DNA from: Bacillota bacterium
Lineage (GTDB): Bacteria > Bacillota > Clostridia > Christensenellales > Pumilibacteraceae
NCBI GenBank assembly: GCA_009777485.1
Contig: WRLT01000004.1
Span: 1 to 64,000, forward strand
Length of the DNA stretch: 64,000 nucleotides
Direction of reading: 5' to 3'
This document shows positions 50,510-57,621 of the stretch, piece after piece. Position 1 is the stretch's first letter, and every line of letters begins with the position of its first letter. The notes below the pieces were generated by a model, which was not told where the DNA came from, searched no databases, and saw only the letters and a program-made list of their open reading frames with translations. The position numbers and the translations under genes are program-made.

Positions 50510-51864
50510 AAAAGACTGTGTATAGTAAAACAATTGCCGCGATTGCCACTCCGCAAGGAGAGGGCGGTATTGCCGTTATCCGTATCAGCGGAAATCAAGC
50601 GGTACAAATCGCCTCGCGCATTATTAAAAACGGACTAAAAAACCTTAAAGAACGGTTTGCTAAGGTTTGTGTGGTAGACACGGGCGCGGTGCGCGACGAG
50701 GTAATCGTGCTGTATTTTAAAGCACCGCGTTCGTTTACGGGCGAAGATGTAGTAGAAATTCAGTGCCACGGCGGCGCGTTTTTGGCGCAGCGCATCGTAG
50801 AAAGCCTGATGGAAAACGGCGCGGCCGCTGCGGAGGCGGGCGAGTTTACGCGTCGCGCGTTTTTAAACGGCCGCATAGATTTGGTTAAGGCAGAGGGCAT
50901 ATTGGATATTATCCGCGCAAAATCCGAGTCGGAGGTATTAGCCGCGTTTTCACAGCTGCGCGGCGGCGTATCGGATGTTTTTATTGCGCTGCAAAAAGAA
51001 CTTACCGCACTGATTGCGTCTGTAAGCGCGGCGTTAGATTACCCCGAGGACGATATTATAGAAACAGCCCTAACGCAGGTGTTAGGTGGGATAGACAGCC
51101 TGTTGCAAAAGCTTAACAAGCTGAAAAGTTCTTTTGCTGCGGGCGCGTTGCTGCGCGAGGGCGTGCGCGTTACGATTACAGGGCCTGTCAATGCGGGCAA
51201 AAGTCTGCTGTTAAACCGTCTTTTGGGCTATGACCGCGCTATTGTATCCAGTGAGGAAGGCACTACGCGCGACAGCTTAGAGGAAAGCTTTTTATATAAA
51301 GGCGTGCGCTTTGTTTTAACCGATACGGCAGGTATGCGCGGCGACGCGGAGTCGGAGGCGGAACGGCAAGGAATTATCCGCGCGCAAGAATCGCTTAACG
51401 GCGCGCACATTATTGCAGCCGTTTGCGAGGCGGACAAGCCCTTTACACAGGTACTCCCCCCGAATAAAACCGTAATTTATGTAAAAAACAAAACCGATTT
51501 GTTTGAGTATGGCAAAGAGGGGGGCAATTGCGGAGAGGATGCCGAGTATAAAGCCCAAAGCCAAACCGTTTATACCAGCGCGTTAAAAAATGAGGGCATA
51601 GACGAACTTAAAGAAAAACTGTACCGCGCGGCGTTTGGAAAAATGTCCGCAAAGGGTGCGGCGATTAACAATCTGCGGCAGCTTTCGGCGGTAAGTAAAG
51701 CCTTAGACGCCCTGCAACGGGCAAAAACGGCGGCAACCGTTACAGCGGATTGTTTATTGTCGGATTTAAATGATGCGTACAGACAATTAGGCAGTGTAAC
51801 GGGCATCACCGCCGCAGACGAAATCATCAACGAAATTTTTGCAAGCTTTTGCGTAGGCAAATAA
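50506..51864 (+). CDS. mnmE: tRNA modification GTPase MnmE
   Basis: With MnmG modifies wobble uridine 34 of several tRNAs. 452 residues: N-terminal folate-binding domain (DTIAAIATPQGEGGIAVIRISG-like start), G domain with G1 GPVNAGKSLLLNRLLG, switch II DTAGMR and KNKTD, and the C-terminal FCVGK that forms part of the active site. Length is typical. The start overlaps the rsmG stop (ATGA). Confidence 0.97.
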   Translation: MKKTVYSKTIAAIATPQGEGGIAVIRISGNQAVQIASRIIKNGLKNLKERFAKVCVVDTGAVRDEVIVLYFKAPRSFTGEDVVEIQCHGGAFLAQRIVESLMENGAAAAEAGEFTRRAFLNGRIDLVKAEGILDIIRAKSESEVLAAFSQLRGGVSDVFIALQKELTALIASVSAALDYPEDDIIETALTQVLGGIDSLLQKLNKLKSSFAAGALLREGVRVTITGPVNAGKSLLLNRLLGYDRAIVSSEEGTTRDSLEESFLYKGVRFVLTDTAGMRGDAESEAERQGIIRAQESLNGAHIIAAVCEADKPFTQVLPPNKTVIYVKNKTDLFEYGKEGGNCGEDAEYKAQSQTVYTSALKNEGIDELKEKLYRAAFGKMSAKGAAINNLRQLSAVSKALDALQRAKTAATVTADCLLSDLNDAYRQLGSVTGITAADEIINEIFASFCVGK

Positions 51865-51896
51865 GTGTGAAACAGCTTCTTTTAGCGTGTTAGAAT

Positions 51897-52805
51897 TTAA
51901 ACAGGTTTAGAAGTGTCATTTGCGGGAATTTCGACTTTTCTTAAAAGCTCTGATAAGCATTCTAAAACTGCGGGAGATAATTCGTTTTGCGCGTATACTT
52001 TTACGCATAAACCCCTTTTTAAAACAAGCAGCTCTTTATTTTGATACCAACACGTTATATCGTCCCACCAACCATCGGCTTTATGTAAGCTTAGCTTGTC
52101 TGCCAAACGCGCAAGCTTTTCGTTTAAGGCTGTAAGTAAATCCATATAAACTTGCAAATTTACGTCCCTAAAATTTTCGTCTGACTTTAAGCCTGGCTGA
52201 ACAAATTCATAGTATTGCTTATAGCCGCCCGCCCGCCGCAGCTCATCATACATAGCGAGGCATTCAATTTGCGTTTCAAAGGCATAGCAAATTAGTTGGT
52301 CATTTTCAAAATAAAACCCTTCCGCATTTAGTTCATAGTCCTCTTGAAAATTAAAATCCGCACAACTATACCGTACGTCTACTAAACTAGGCGTAGCAAA
52401 CGAGGCTGCAAACGTATGTGCTAGTTCGAGAAAACTTGTAACGCGGTTACCTCCATAACGAGAGTTAAGCGATCGTTTTAGTTCGCGAAAATCTGTATCT
52501 GGGTTATGGCTGTATTCATGCACTTTTAATTTTTTATTATACCAATCAAAGCGCTGCATTCGGTCTTTAGAATGAATAAGCCCGTACGCAACTTCGGTAA
52601 ATTCCCATGCGTGGGTCATGCTTAACGGCTTACTATTGATATCACAGGCTAACAGACCGCCGTAATTCAACTGAAAATGCAGCAGCGCGTCGGTTAGCGG
52701 CTGCTTTTGTTTTTTAAAAATTTTTCGGATTTCATTTTCGTCTTTTACCGATTCCTTATAAAGGCTTTGCTTTAAAAAGGCAACCGCTCTTTGTGATAGC
52801 TGCAT
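51897..52805 (-). CDS. Protein of unknown function, SUKH-like N-terminus possible
   Basis: 302 residues, soluble, no signal peptide. The start (KQKQPLTDALLHFQLNYGGLL) recalls the SMI1/KNR4 (SUKH) pattern in which a Pro is followed by a Tyr-Gly-Gly, a superfamily of immunity proteins; the rest (SLVDVRYSCADFNFQEDYELNAEGFYFEN, QIECLAMYDELRRAGGYKQY) is unrecognised. ACGAGG precedes the ATG. No toxin lies beside it. The call is tentative. Confidence 0.6.
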   Translation of the reverse strand: MQLSQRAVAFLKQSLYKESVKDENEIRKIFKKQKQPLTDALLHFQLNYGGLLACDINSKPLSMTHAWEFTEVAYGLIHSKDRMQRFDWYNKKLKVHEYSHNPDTDFRELKRSLNSRYGGNRVTSFLELAHTFAASFATPSLVDVRYSCADFNFQEDYELNAEGFYFENDQLICYAFETQIECLAMYDELRRAGGYKQYYEFVQPGLKSDENFRDVNLQVYMDLLTALNEKLARLADKLSLHKADGWWDDITCWYQNKELLVLKRGLCVKVYAQNELSPAVLECLSELLRKVEIPANDTSKPV

Positions 52806-52832
52806 GGCGCATACCTCGTACAGTTGAGATTT

Positions 52833-53279
52833 TTATTTATAATCCTTTATCGCGCGTTCGGCTTCGCGCAGGATGTCTTTTTCTTTTAGGGAGGCTTTTT
52901 TATCGTGGAGGCGTTTGCCGCGTGCTAACGCGATTTCTATTTTAACTAAATTTTTTACAAAGTACAGCATTGTGGGGATTAAGGTATAGCCTTTGGCGCG
53001 CATTTTTCCGATTAGCCGCGCGATTTCTTTTTTGTGCAGCAGCAGCTTTCGGTCGCGGCGCGGGTCTTCGTTAAAGTACGAACCCTTTTCATACGGCGCG
53101 ATAAGACAGTTTTTTAAAAAGATTTCTTCGCCGTCTACAAAGCAAAAACTGTCGCGTAAACTTACGTTGCCCAACTTAATGCTTTTTACTTCGCCGCCCT
53201 TTAATACAAGGCCGGCCTCTATTTTTTCTTCGATTTCGTAATCAAAAAAAGCCTTTTTGTTTTTGTCTATGACTTTCAC
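52833..53279 (-). CDS. smpB: SsrA-binding protein SmpB
   Basis: Partner of tmRNA in rescue of stalled ribosomes. 148 residues: NKKAFFDYEIEEKIEAGLVLKGGEVKSIKLGNVSLRDSF, KNCLIAPYEKGSYFNEDPRRDRKLLLHKKEI, YTLIPTMLYFVKNLVKIEIALARGKRLHDKK. All conserved. It starts with GTG, and the predicted transcript starts on that GTG (TTGCCT 53315-53310, 18 nt, TATAAT 53291-53286). The ssrA gene itself is not seen nearby. Confidence 0.96.
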   Translation of the reverse strand: MKVIDKNKKAFFDYEIEEKIEAGLVLKGGEVKSIKLGNVSLRDSFCFVDGEEIFLKNCLIAPYEKGSYFNEDPRRDRKLLLHKKEIARLIGKMRAKGYTLIPTMLYFVKNLVKIEIALARGKRLHDKKASLKEKDILREAERAIKDYK

Positions 53280-53285
53280 CTTTCT

Positions 53286-53315
53286 ATTATACCGCGATTA
53301 GGGCTTTTTAGGCAA
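53286..53315 (-). promoter_or_regulatory. Leaderless-type promoter of smpB
   Basis: Minus strand TTGCCT, 18 nt, TATAAT, 6 nt to GTG 53279, the predicted first base of the transcript. Confidence 0.6.
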
Positions 53316-53319
53316 GCAT

Positions 53320-53458
53320 AATTTACTTTTTTGGAACGCCCCAAAAAAGTAACAAAAAAGGGCGGCTAGGGGGACACTTTCGATTGTGTCCCCCTTAGCA
53401 ACTCCTGCGCAACTCGTTACTTTTTGAAAAAGTAACCAAAACACAATTATGGCTATAA
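53320..53458. repeat. Family 2 repeat, copy 2
   Basis: TTACTTTTTTGG (53323-53334) pairs with CCAAAAAAGTAA, then GGGGGACAC/GTGTCCCCC with loop TTTCGATT, then GTTACTTTTTGAAAAAGTAAC-like arms. Same layout as 24352-24488, and again followed by a family 1 arm. Confidence 0.8.
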
Positions 53459-53499
53459 GTTCATAAACAGAGTTTGTAATATAATTATAAAATAGCCGT

Positions 53500-53650
53500 T
53501 AAAAAATTCCCCTCTTGTAGGGGTGGACGCCGACAGGCGGACGGGGTGGAAAAGTGTTTGTCTTTCCACCCCGTCTGATTGAGGCACAAGCTTTTCTTTC
53601 CACCCCGTCCGCTAACGCGTCCACCCCTCAAGAGGGGAATTTTTCTGCGG
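53500..53650. repeat. Family 1 paired inverted repeat, copy J (arms back to back)
   Basis: Right-type arm (53503-53552; CGCC-GACA-GGCG), an extra module (CTTTCCACCCCGTCTGATTG, 53562-53581), left-type arm (53596-53646; CGC-TAAC-GCG). The constant hairpin in the first arm is CCCCTCTTGTAGGGG. Confidence 0.8.
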
Positions 53651-53692
53651 TTATTTAATCCTACCTCATTTTTTGTTAAAATATTAGCCGAA

Positions 53693-53724
53693 ATTCTCCA
53701 TTCTCCATTTTCCATTCTCCATTA
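53693..53724. repeat. Heptamer tandem repeat (TTCTCCA), copy 3
   Basis: Four units of TTCTCCA / TTTTCCA, after the sequence TTAGCCGAAA that also precedes the tracts at 39043 and 57401. Confidence 0.8.
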
Positions 53725-53808
53725 TTAAAGGTGGAAAGAATAATCTAAATACCTCTTTACAAACGTCTAAAAAGCTGATAAACTAACAGTTAGGAGGGTA
53801 AGGCTTTT

Positions 53809-54135
53809 ATGGACGCCGAACAACAGCCCGAATTTCAACCCAAAGAAACAAAAGGCATTGATGAGTTTATTGTTTCGTTTGTTGCGCTGTGTTTGAGTAT
53901 AGCGGGTTGTGTGTGCGCGCCGTTTTGGTTTTGGATTTTTCCGTTGTTGTTTGCTGCCGTGCCTCTTGCGGCGGCGGGCATCACGCTGGGCGTGTTTTCG
54001 CTATGTATCTATAAAAAGCGGGTTAAACGGAGGGGAAAAACACTATCCGTTTTAGCGATTGCGCTGCCCCTAACAACGGCTTCGGCCATATTAATTATCT
54101 TTTGGCCTGCTTTTGGCTTGCTTTTTAATAGCTGA
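53809..54135 (+). CDS. DUF4190-like small membrane protein
   Basis: 108 residues: polar N-terminus (MDAEQQPEFQPKETKGID), two or three hydrophobic segments (FIVSFVALCLSIAGCVCAPFWFWIFPLLFAAVPLAAAGITLGVF and LSVLAIALPLTTASAILIIFW). This ALxLSIxG..GIxLGVxS pattern is that of DUF4190. AGGAGGG precedes the ATG. A heptamer tract lies directly at the stop codon (54133-54135). Function unknown. Confidence 0.7.
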   Translation: MDAEQQPEFQPKETKGIDEFIVSFVALCLSIAGCVCAPFWFWIFPLLFAAVPLAAAGITLGVFSLCIYKKRVKRRGKTLSVLAIALPLTTASAILIIFWPAFGLLFNS

Positions 54136-54136
54136 A

Positions 54137-54168
54137 ATTCTCCATTTTCCATTCTCCATTTTCCATTA
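54137..54168. repeat. Heptamer tandem repeat (TTCTCCA), copy 4
   Basis: Alternating TTCTCCA and TTTTCCA units between the DUF4190-like gene and the promoter of the J-domain gene. Confidence 0.8.
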
Positions 54169-54185
54169 TTATAAATGAATTGTAA

Positions 54186-54214
54186 TTGACACGGTTTTTT
54201 TTATATGGTATAAT
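54186..54214 (+). promoter_or_regulatory. Leaderless-type promoter of the J-domain gene
   Basis: TTGACA (54186-54191), 17 nt, TATAAT (54209-54214), 9 nt to ATG 54224; leader about 3 nt. Confidence 0.65.
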
Positions 54215-54223
54215 GCGTACAGT

Positions 54224-55741
54224 ATGAAAGATTACTACAAAATTTTAGGCGTTGCAACCAACGCAACCGAAGACCAAATGCGTCAAACCTACCGCCAAAA
54301 GGCGAAGCTTTTGCATCCCGATTTAAATAATAATGACCCCAAAGCCGCCGCAAAGCTGGTAGAGATTAACGAGGCGTACGATATTTTATCGAATAAAGAA
54401 AAGCGCGAGCGTTATTTAGCCGAAGTTCAAGCCGCTAAGCAGCAGCGCATGGGCGCGCAGCAGGGCGCGGGTCAGCAGCGCGGCCCTCAGTACGGGCCGC
54501 AATACGGCCAACCTCCGCCGCCGCACGGTCAGCAATTCGCGGGCGGACCTGGGCGGCAGCAAACCGTTATCGAACAGATGACGCAAAACGCGTACAATCA
54601 AGGCTATCAAAAAGGCTTTTCCGACAGTTCGGCAAAGCAGACGCAGCGCGAAAAATTGTTTAACGACCAAATTGCTATGATAAAGGATCAGCTTGCCAAG
54701 CAAACCGACAAGCTGTTTAAAACTGAGTTAGACCGCACGGACTTGCTTAAAAAAATCAAGCGTTTAGAGGACGAGGTAGGAGAAGTTAAGGCGGAGAATG
54801 AAACGCTTTGGTTTCAAATCAGCGACACGGCGTCTTCAGGCGCGAAAAAGGCCGATCCTGCACAAGACAGCAAACTAAAATCCATACAAAAAGAATTGAC
54901 GGACGCAAAAGCGCGTATCCGTGAATTAACCGAAGAGGCCGCCGATGCCAACTCCCGTCGAAAAGCGGGCGAGGTTGCCGCATACGAAAAGGAAATGGAA
55001 ATTACGCGCCTTACGGAGGAAAACCGCACCCTGCAAGACCGCGTAACGTCGCTAGAACAATACGTAGACGCCTCCGAGCGCGCCGAAGATTACGACAGCT
55101 TACTGCGCGAGCGCGACGACAAATTAAAGCAAGTAAAGAAAATGATAAAAAATACCTATTACGGCACGTTGGGCGTGGTGTACTGGGCAGAAAATCAAGA
55201 AATCTTTACTGCATACGACAAGCTTAAAAAGCGGTATCAAGCCAAATACGAAAAAGGCGATTTTAAGGCAAAACAAAAGCTGGACGAATTAGAAAACGCC
55301 TACAACGCGCTAACGCACCCTATGGCGCGTAAAAGCTATAACGCCACTATCGATATTACCGAAGAGGATATCGCCGCCGAACGCAACGAACAAAAAGAGT
55401 TTGAGGCGGCGGCCGAACAGTTTTTAAAGGAAAAGGCCGAAGACGATTTTTGGGCGCATGTAGAGGAACTTATGTTTTTGGCGCAGACGGGCGATGCGGA
55501 ATCGCAAAACACGCTGGGCGAGATGTACTATTACGGCGACGAAATCGACAAGGATTTAGACCAAGCATTTTACTGGTTTAAAGAGGCCGCCAAGCAGCAG
55601 CATACAGACGCGCTGTTTAATTTAGGCAAGTGCCACCTAAACGGAGAGGGAACTCCGCACGACGAAGCAAAAGGTATGGGCTTTATAAAGCAGGCGGCTA
55701 AGATGGGAAATAAGGAAGCCGCCGCCCTCGTCAAGCCGTAA
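54224..55741 (+). CDS. J-domain / coiled-coil / Sel1-repeat protein with a second J-like domain
   Basis: 505 residues. N-terminal J domain (DYYKILGVATNATEDQMRQTYRQKAKLLHPD, HPD at 31-33), a Gly/Gln/Pro-rich linker (about 70-115), a long coiled coil (about 145-295), a second J-like segment near 308-375 (TYYGTLGVVYWAENQEIFTAYDKLKKRYQAKYEKG, ENAYNALTHPMARKSYN) that lacks HPD, and two Sel1 repeats (DAESQNTLGEMYYYGDEIDKD, DALFNLGKCHLNGEGTPHDEAKG). It probably recruits DnaK to clients held by the coiled coil and Sel1 part (inference). It has a leaderless-type promoter. Its stop codon abuts a family 4 hairpin. Confidence 0.88.
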   Translation: MKDYYKILGVATNATEDQMRQTYRQKAKLLHPDLNNNDPKAAAKLVEINEAYDILSNKEKRERYLAEVQAAKQQRMGAQQGAGQQRGPQYGPQYGQPPPPHGQQFAGGPGRQQTVIEQMTQNAYNQGYQKGFSDSSAKQTQREKLFNDQIAMIKDQLAKQTDKLFKTELDRTDLLKKIKRLEDEVGEVKAENETLWFQISDTASSGAKKADPAQDSKLKSIQKELTDAKARIRELTEEAADANSRRKAGEVAAYEKEMEITRLTEENRTLQDRVTSLEQYVDASERAEDYDSLLRERDDKLKQVKKMIKNTYYGTLGVVYWAENQEIFTAYDKLKKRYQAKYEKGDFKAKQKLDELENAYNALTHPMARKSYNATIDITEEDIAAERNEQKEFEAAAEQFLKEKAEDDFWAHVEELMFLAQTGDAESQNTLGEMYYYGDEIDKDLDQAFYWFKEAAKQQHTDALFNLGKCHLNGEGTPHDEAKGMGFIKQAAKMGNKEAAALVKP

Positions 55742-55913
55742 AGGTTTAAAATTTTCGGTGATACGGGCTACGCTTTTATTTGCGGTTCGGTTGCGTACAT
55801 CTGGGTACAGCGTCCCTCACCGCAAATAAAACTGTTGCCCGTCTGACCTTCAATTTTAAACCTTATGCGCAAAAAAACAAACAGTTGCGCGGGTTTGCAC
55901 TCAATTTTACGGC
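55741..55913. repeat. Family 4 stop-codon-anchored nested hairpin, copy 3, plus a partial copy
   Basis: Outer stem AAGGTTTAAAATT (55741-55753) with 55852-55864; second stem ACGGGC (55763-55768) with GCCCGT (55837-55842); middle stem TTTTATTTGCGGT (55774-55786) with 55819-55831; inner GTAC/GTAC. CTACG (55768-55772) and CTGTTG (55832-55837). The J-domain stop (55739-55741) is at the outer edge. 55871-55913 resembles 33958-34000 (AACAGTTG and TGCACTCAATTTTACGGC), a partial second copy. Confidence 0.7.
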
Positions 55914-55983
55914 TTGCGGATACTAAAGAAGTAGTAGTAAAAAACAATTAAGTAAATTTAAGAGTTAAAGGAAAAATATAGGC

Positions 55984-56997
55984 ATGGCAAAGATTTATTA
56001 TAAGCAAGATTGTGATATTGCGTTATTAAAGGGTAAGACGGTTGCGGTTATCGGATACGGCAGTCAAGGGCATGCGCACGCGCTTAATTTGCACGATTCA
56101 GGCGTTAGCGTTGTGGTAGGGCTGCAAGAAAAATCGCCCTCGCGCGTTAAGGCAGAAAAAGCGGGCTTAAAGGTACTCAGCGTTGCGGAGGCGGCTAAAA
56201 AAGCCGATATCATCATGATGCTGATTCCCGACGAAAAGCAAGCCGCCGTTTATAAAAAAGATATCGCGCCGCATTTGTCGGCGGGAAAAACGCTGATGTT
56301 TGCGCACGGGTTTAGCGTTCATTTTAAAAAGATTGTGCCGCCCGATACGGTTGATGTTATGCTTATCGCGCCCAAAGGGCCGGGGCATACCGTGCGGTCG
56401 GAATATAAAGAGGGCAAGGGTGTGCCGTGCTTAGTTGCGGTTTACAAGGACGCCTCGGGCAACGCGCTTAAAAATGCGCTGGCGTATGCCGCAGGGATAG
56501 GCGGCGCGCGCGCGGGCGTTTTAGAAACCACCTTCCGCGAAGAAACCGAAACCGACCTTTTTGGCGAACAAGCCGTTTTATGCGGCGGCGTAACCGCGCT
56601 AATGAAAGCGGCGTATGAAACCTTAGTAGAGGCGGGTTACGCGCCCGAAAGCGCGTATTTTGAATGCGTACACGAATTAAAGTTAATTGTAGATTTAATT
56701 TATCGCGGCGGCTTTAAATTTATGCGCTACTCCGTTTCTAACACTGCCGAATACGGCGATTATCAAATAGGCAAGCGCATCATAACAGACGAAACCAAAA
56801 AAGAAATGAAAAAGGTGTTAAGCGAAATTCAAAGCGGACAGTTCGCCGATGAGTGGGTTAAAGAAAACGAAAGCGGCTGTAAAAACTTTTACGCAATGCG
56901 CAAAAGTGAAGCCAATCAAGAGTTAGAACGCGTAGGCGAAGAATTGCGCAAAATGTATACGTGGAATAATGACGATGCGTATAATGAAAGTAAGTAA
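55984..56997 (+). CDS. ilvC: Ketol-acid reductoisomerase, class I
   Basis: Second step of valine/isoleucine synthesis. 337 residues: Rossmann motif [15 protein letters not shown], the Mg and substrate residues in [20 protein letters not shown] and [28 protein letters not shown]. The cofactor loop reads [16 protein letters not shown] where NADPH enzymes of this class usually have GLRxGSxS; the loss of Arg and a Glu gain may shift cofactor use toward NADH. No ilvB/N/D genes are adjacent and no T-box was found. TAAAGGAAAA precedes the ATG. Confidence 0.96.
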   Translation: MAKIYYKQDCDIALLKGKTVAVIGYGSQGHAHALNLHDSGVSVVVGLQEKSPSRVKAEKAGLKVLSVAEAAKKADIIMMLIPDEKQAAVYKKDIAPHLSAGKTLMFAHGFSVHFKKIVPPDTVDVMLIAPKGPGHTVRSEYKEGKGVPCLVAVYKDASGNALKNALAYAAGIGGARAGVLETTFREETETDLFGEQAVLCGGVTALMKAAYETLVEAGYAPESAYFECVHELKLIVDLIYRGGFKFMRYSVSNTAEYGDYQIGKRIITDETKKEMKKVLSEIQSGQFADEWVKENESGCKNFYAMRKSEANQELERVGEELRKMYTWNNDDAYNESK

Positions 56998-57017
56998 ATT
57001 TTTTATTGAATAATGTT

Positions 57018-57125
57018 ATTTACTTTTTTGGAGCGCCCCAAAAAAGTAACAAAAAAGGGCGGTTAGGGGGACACTTTCGGTTGTGTCCCCCTTAACAATC
57101 CCCCCGCAAAAGGCTATAAGATAAT
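57018..57125. repeat. Family 2 repeat, copy 3 (shorter)
   Basis: TTACTTTTTTGG/CCAAAAAAGTAA hairpin and GGGGGACAC/GTGTCCCCC hairpin, 20 nt after the ilvC stop. The third hairpin is missing. A family 1 pair follows about 55 nt later. Confidence 0.75.
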
Positions 57126-57180
57126 AGATGTAGGTTGCACAAAATAAACAACCTTTACAAATTGATGCGCGCTAACAGAC

Positions 57181-57300
57181 CGCAGAAAAATTCCCCTCTT
57201 GAGGGGTGGCAACGAAGTTGACGGGGTGGAAAAGTGTTTTTCTTTCCACCCCGTCCGCTGACGCGTCCACCCCTCAAGAGGGGAATTTTTCTATTGCTAT
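57181..57300. repeat. Family 1 paired inverted repeat, copy K (arms back to back)
   Basis: Right-type arm (57181-57232; CAAC-GAA-GTTG) and left-type arm (57241-57290; CGC-TGAC-GCG). Degenerate AAAGAGGGGAAT blocks continue to 57363. Confidence 0.8.
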
Positions 57301-57400
57301 TTATTTAATAGCCAGTGCCGCGCCTATAAAGAGGGGAATACCGCGCCTATAAAGAGGGGGAATTTCTGCGGGTTTTAACTTTTAAAAACCCTTAGCCGAA

Positions 57401-57433
57401 ATTCTCCATTTTCCATTCTCCATTCTCCATTAC
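57401..57433. repeat. Heptamer tandem repeat (TTCTCCA), copy 5
   Basis: Four units of TTCTCCA / TTTTCCA after TTAGCCGAAA. Confidence 0.8.
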
Positions 57434-57519
57434 AGAAAGGGGCAAAAGAGAATGTATTCTCTTTAATAGAAATTATAAAAGAAAATAATTTCTCTTTTTA
57501 ATTATTTATATTTTTTCGT

Positions 57520-57548
57520 TTGACGTTTCATAAGATTTATACTATGAT
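57520..57548 (+). promoter_or_regulatory. Promoter of the giant surface protein gene
   Basis: TTGACG (57520-57525), 17 nt, TATGAT (57543-57548); a leader of about 67 nt with GAGGAG before ATG 57622. Confidence 0.6.
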
Positions 57549-57621
57549 AAACAGGTAAAATGCGCTAAGCCTACATTAAAAGCGGCTAAAAACCTTGCAT
57601 TTGACCTACATAGAGGAGTTT

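Noticed and set aside
55742..55983. T-box riboswitch upstream of ilvC
   Set aside because: No T-box sequence (GGTGG...), specifier loop or terminator/antiterminator was seen; the structure present is the family 4 hairpin.
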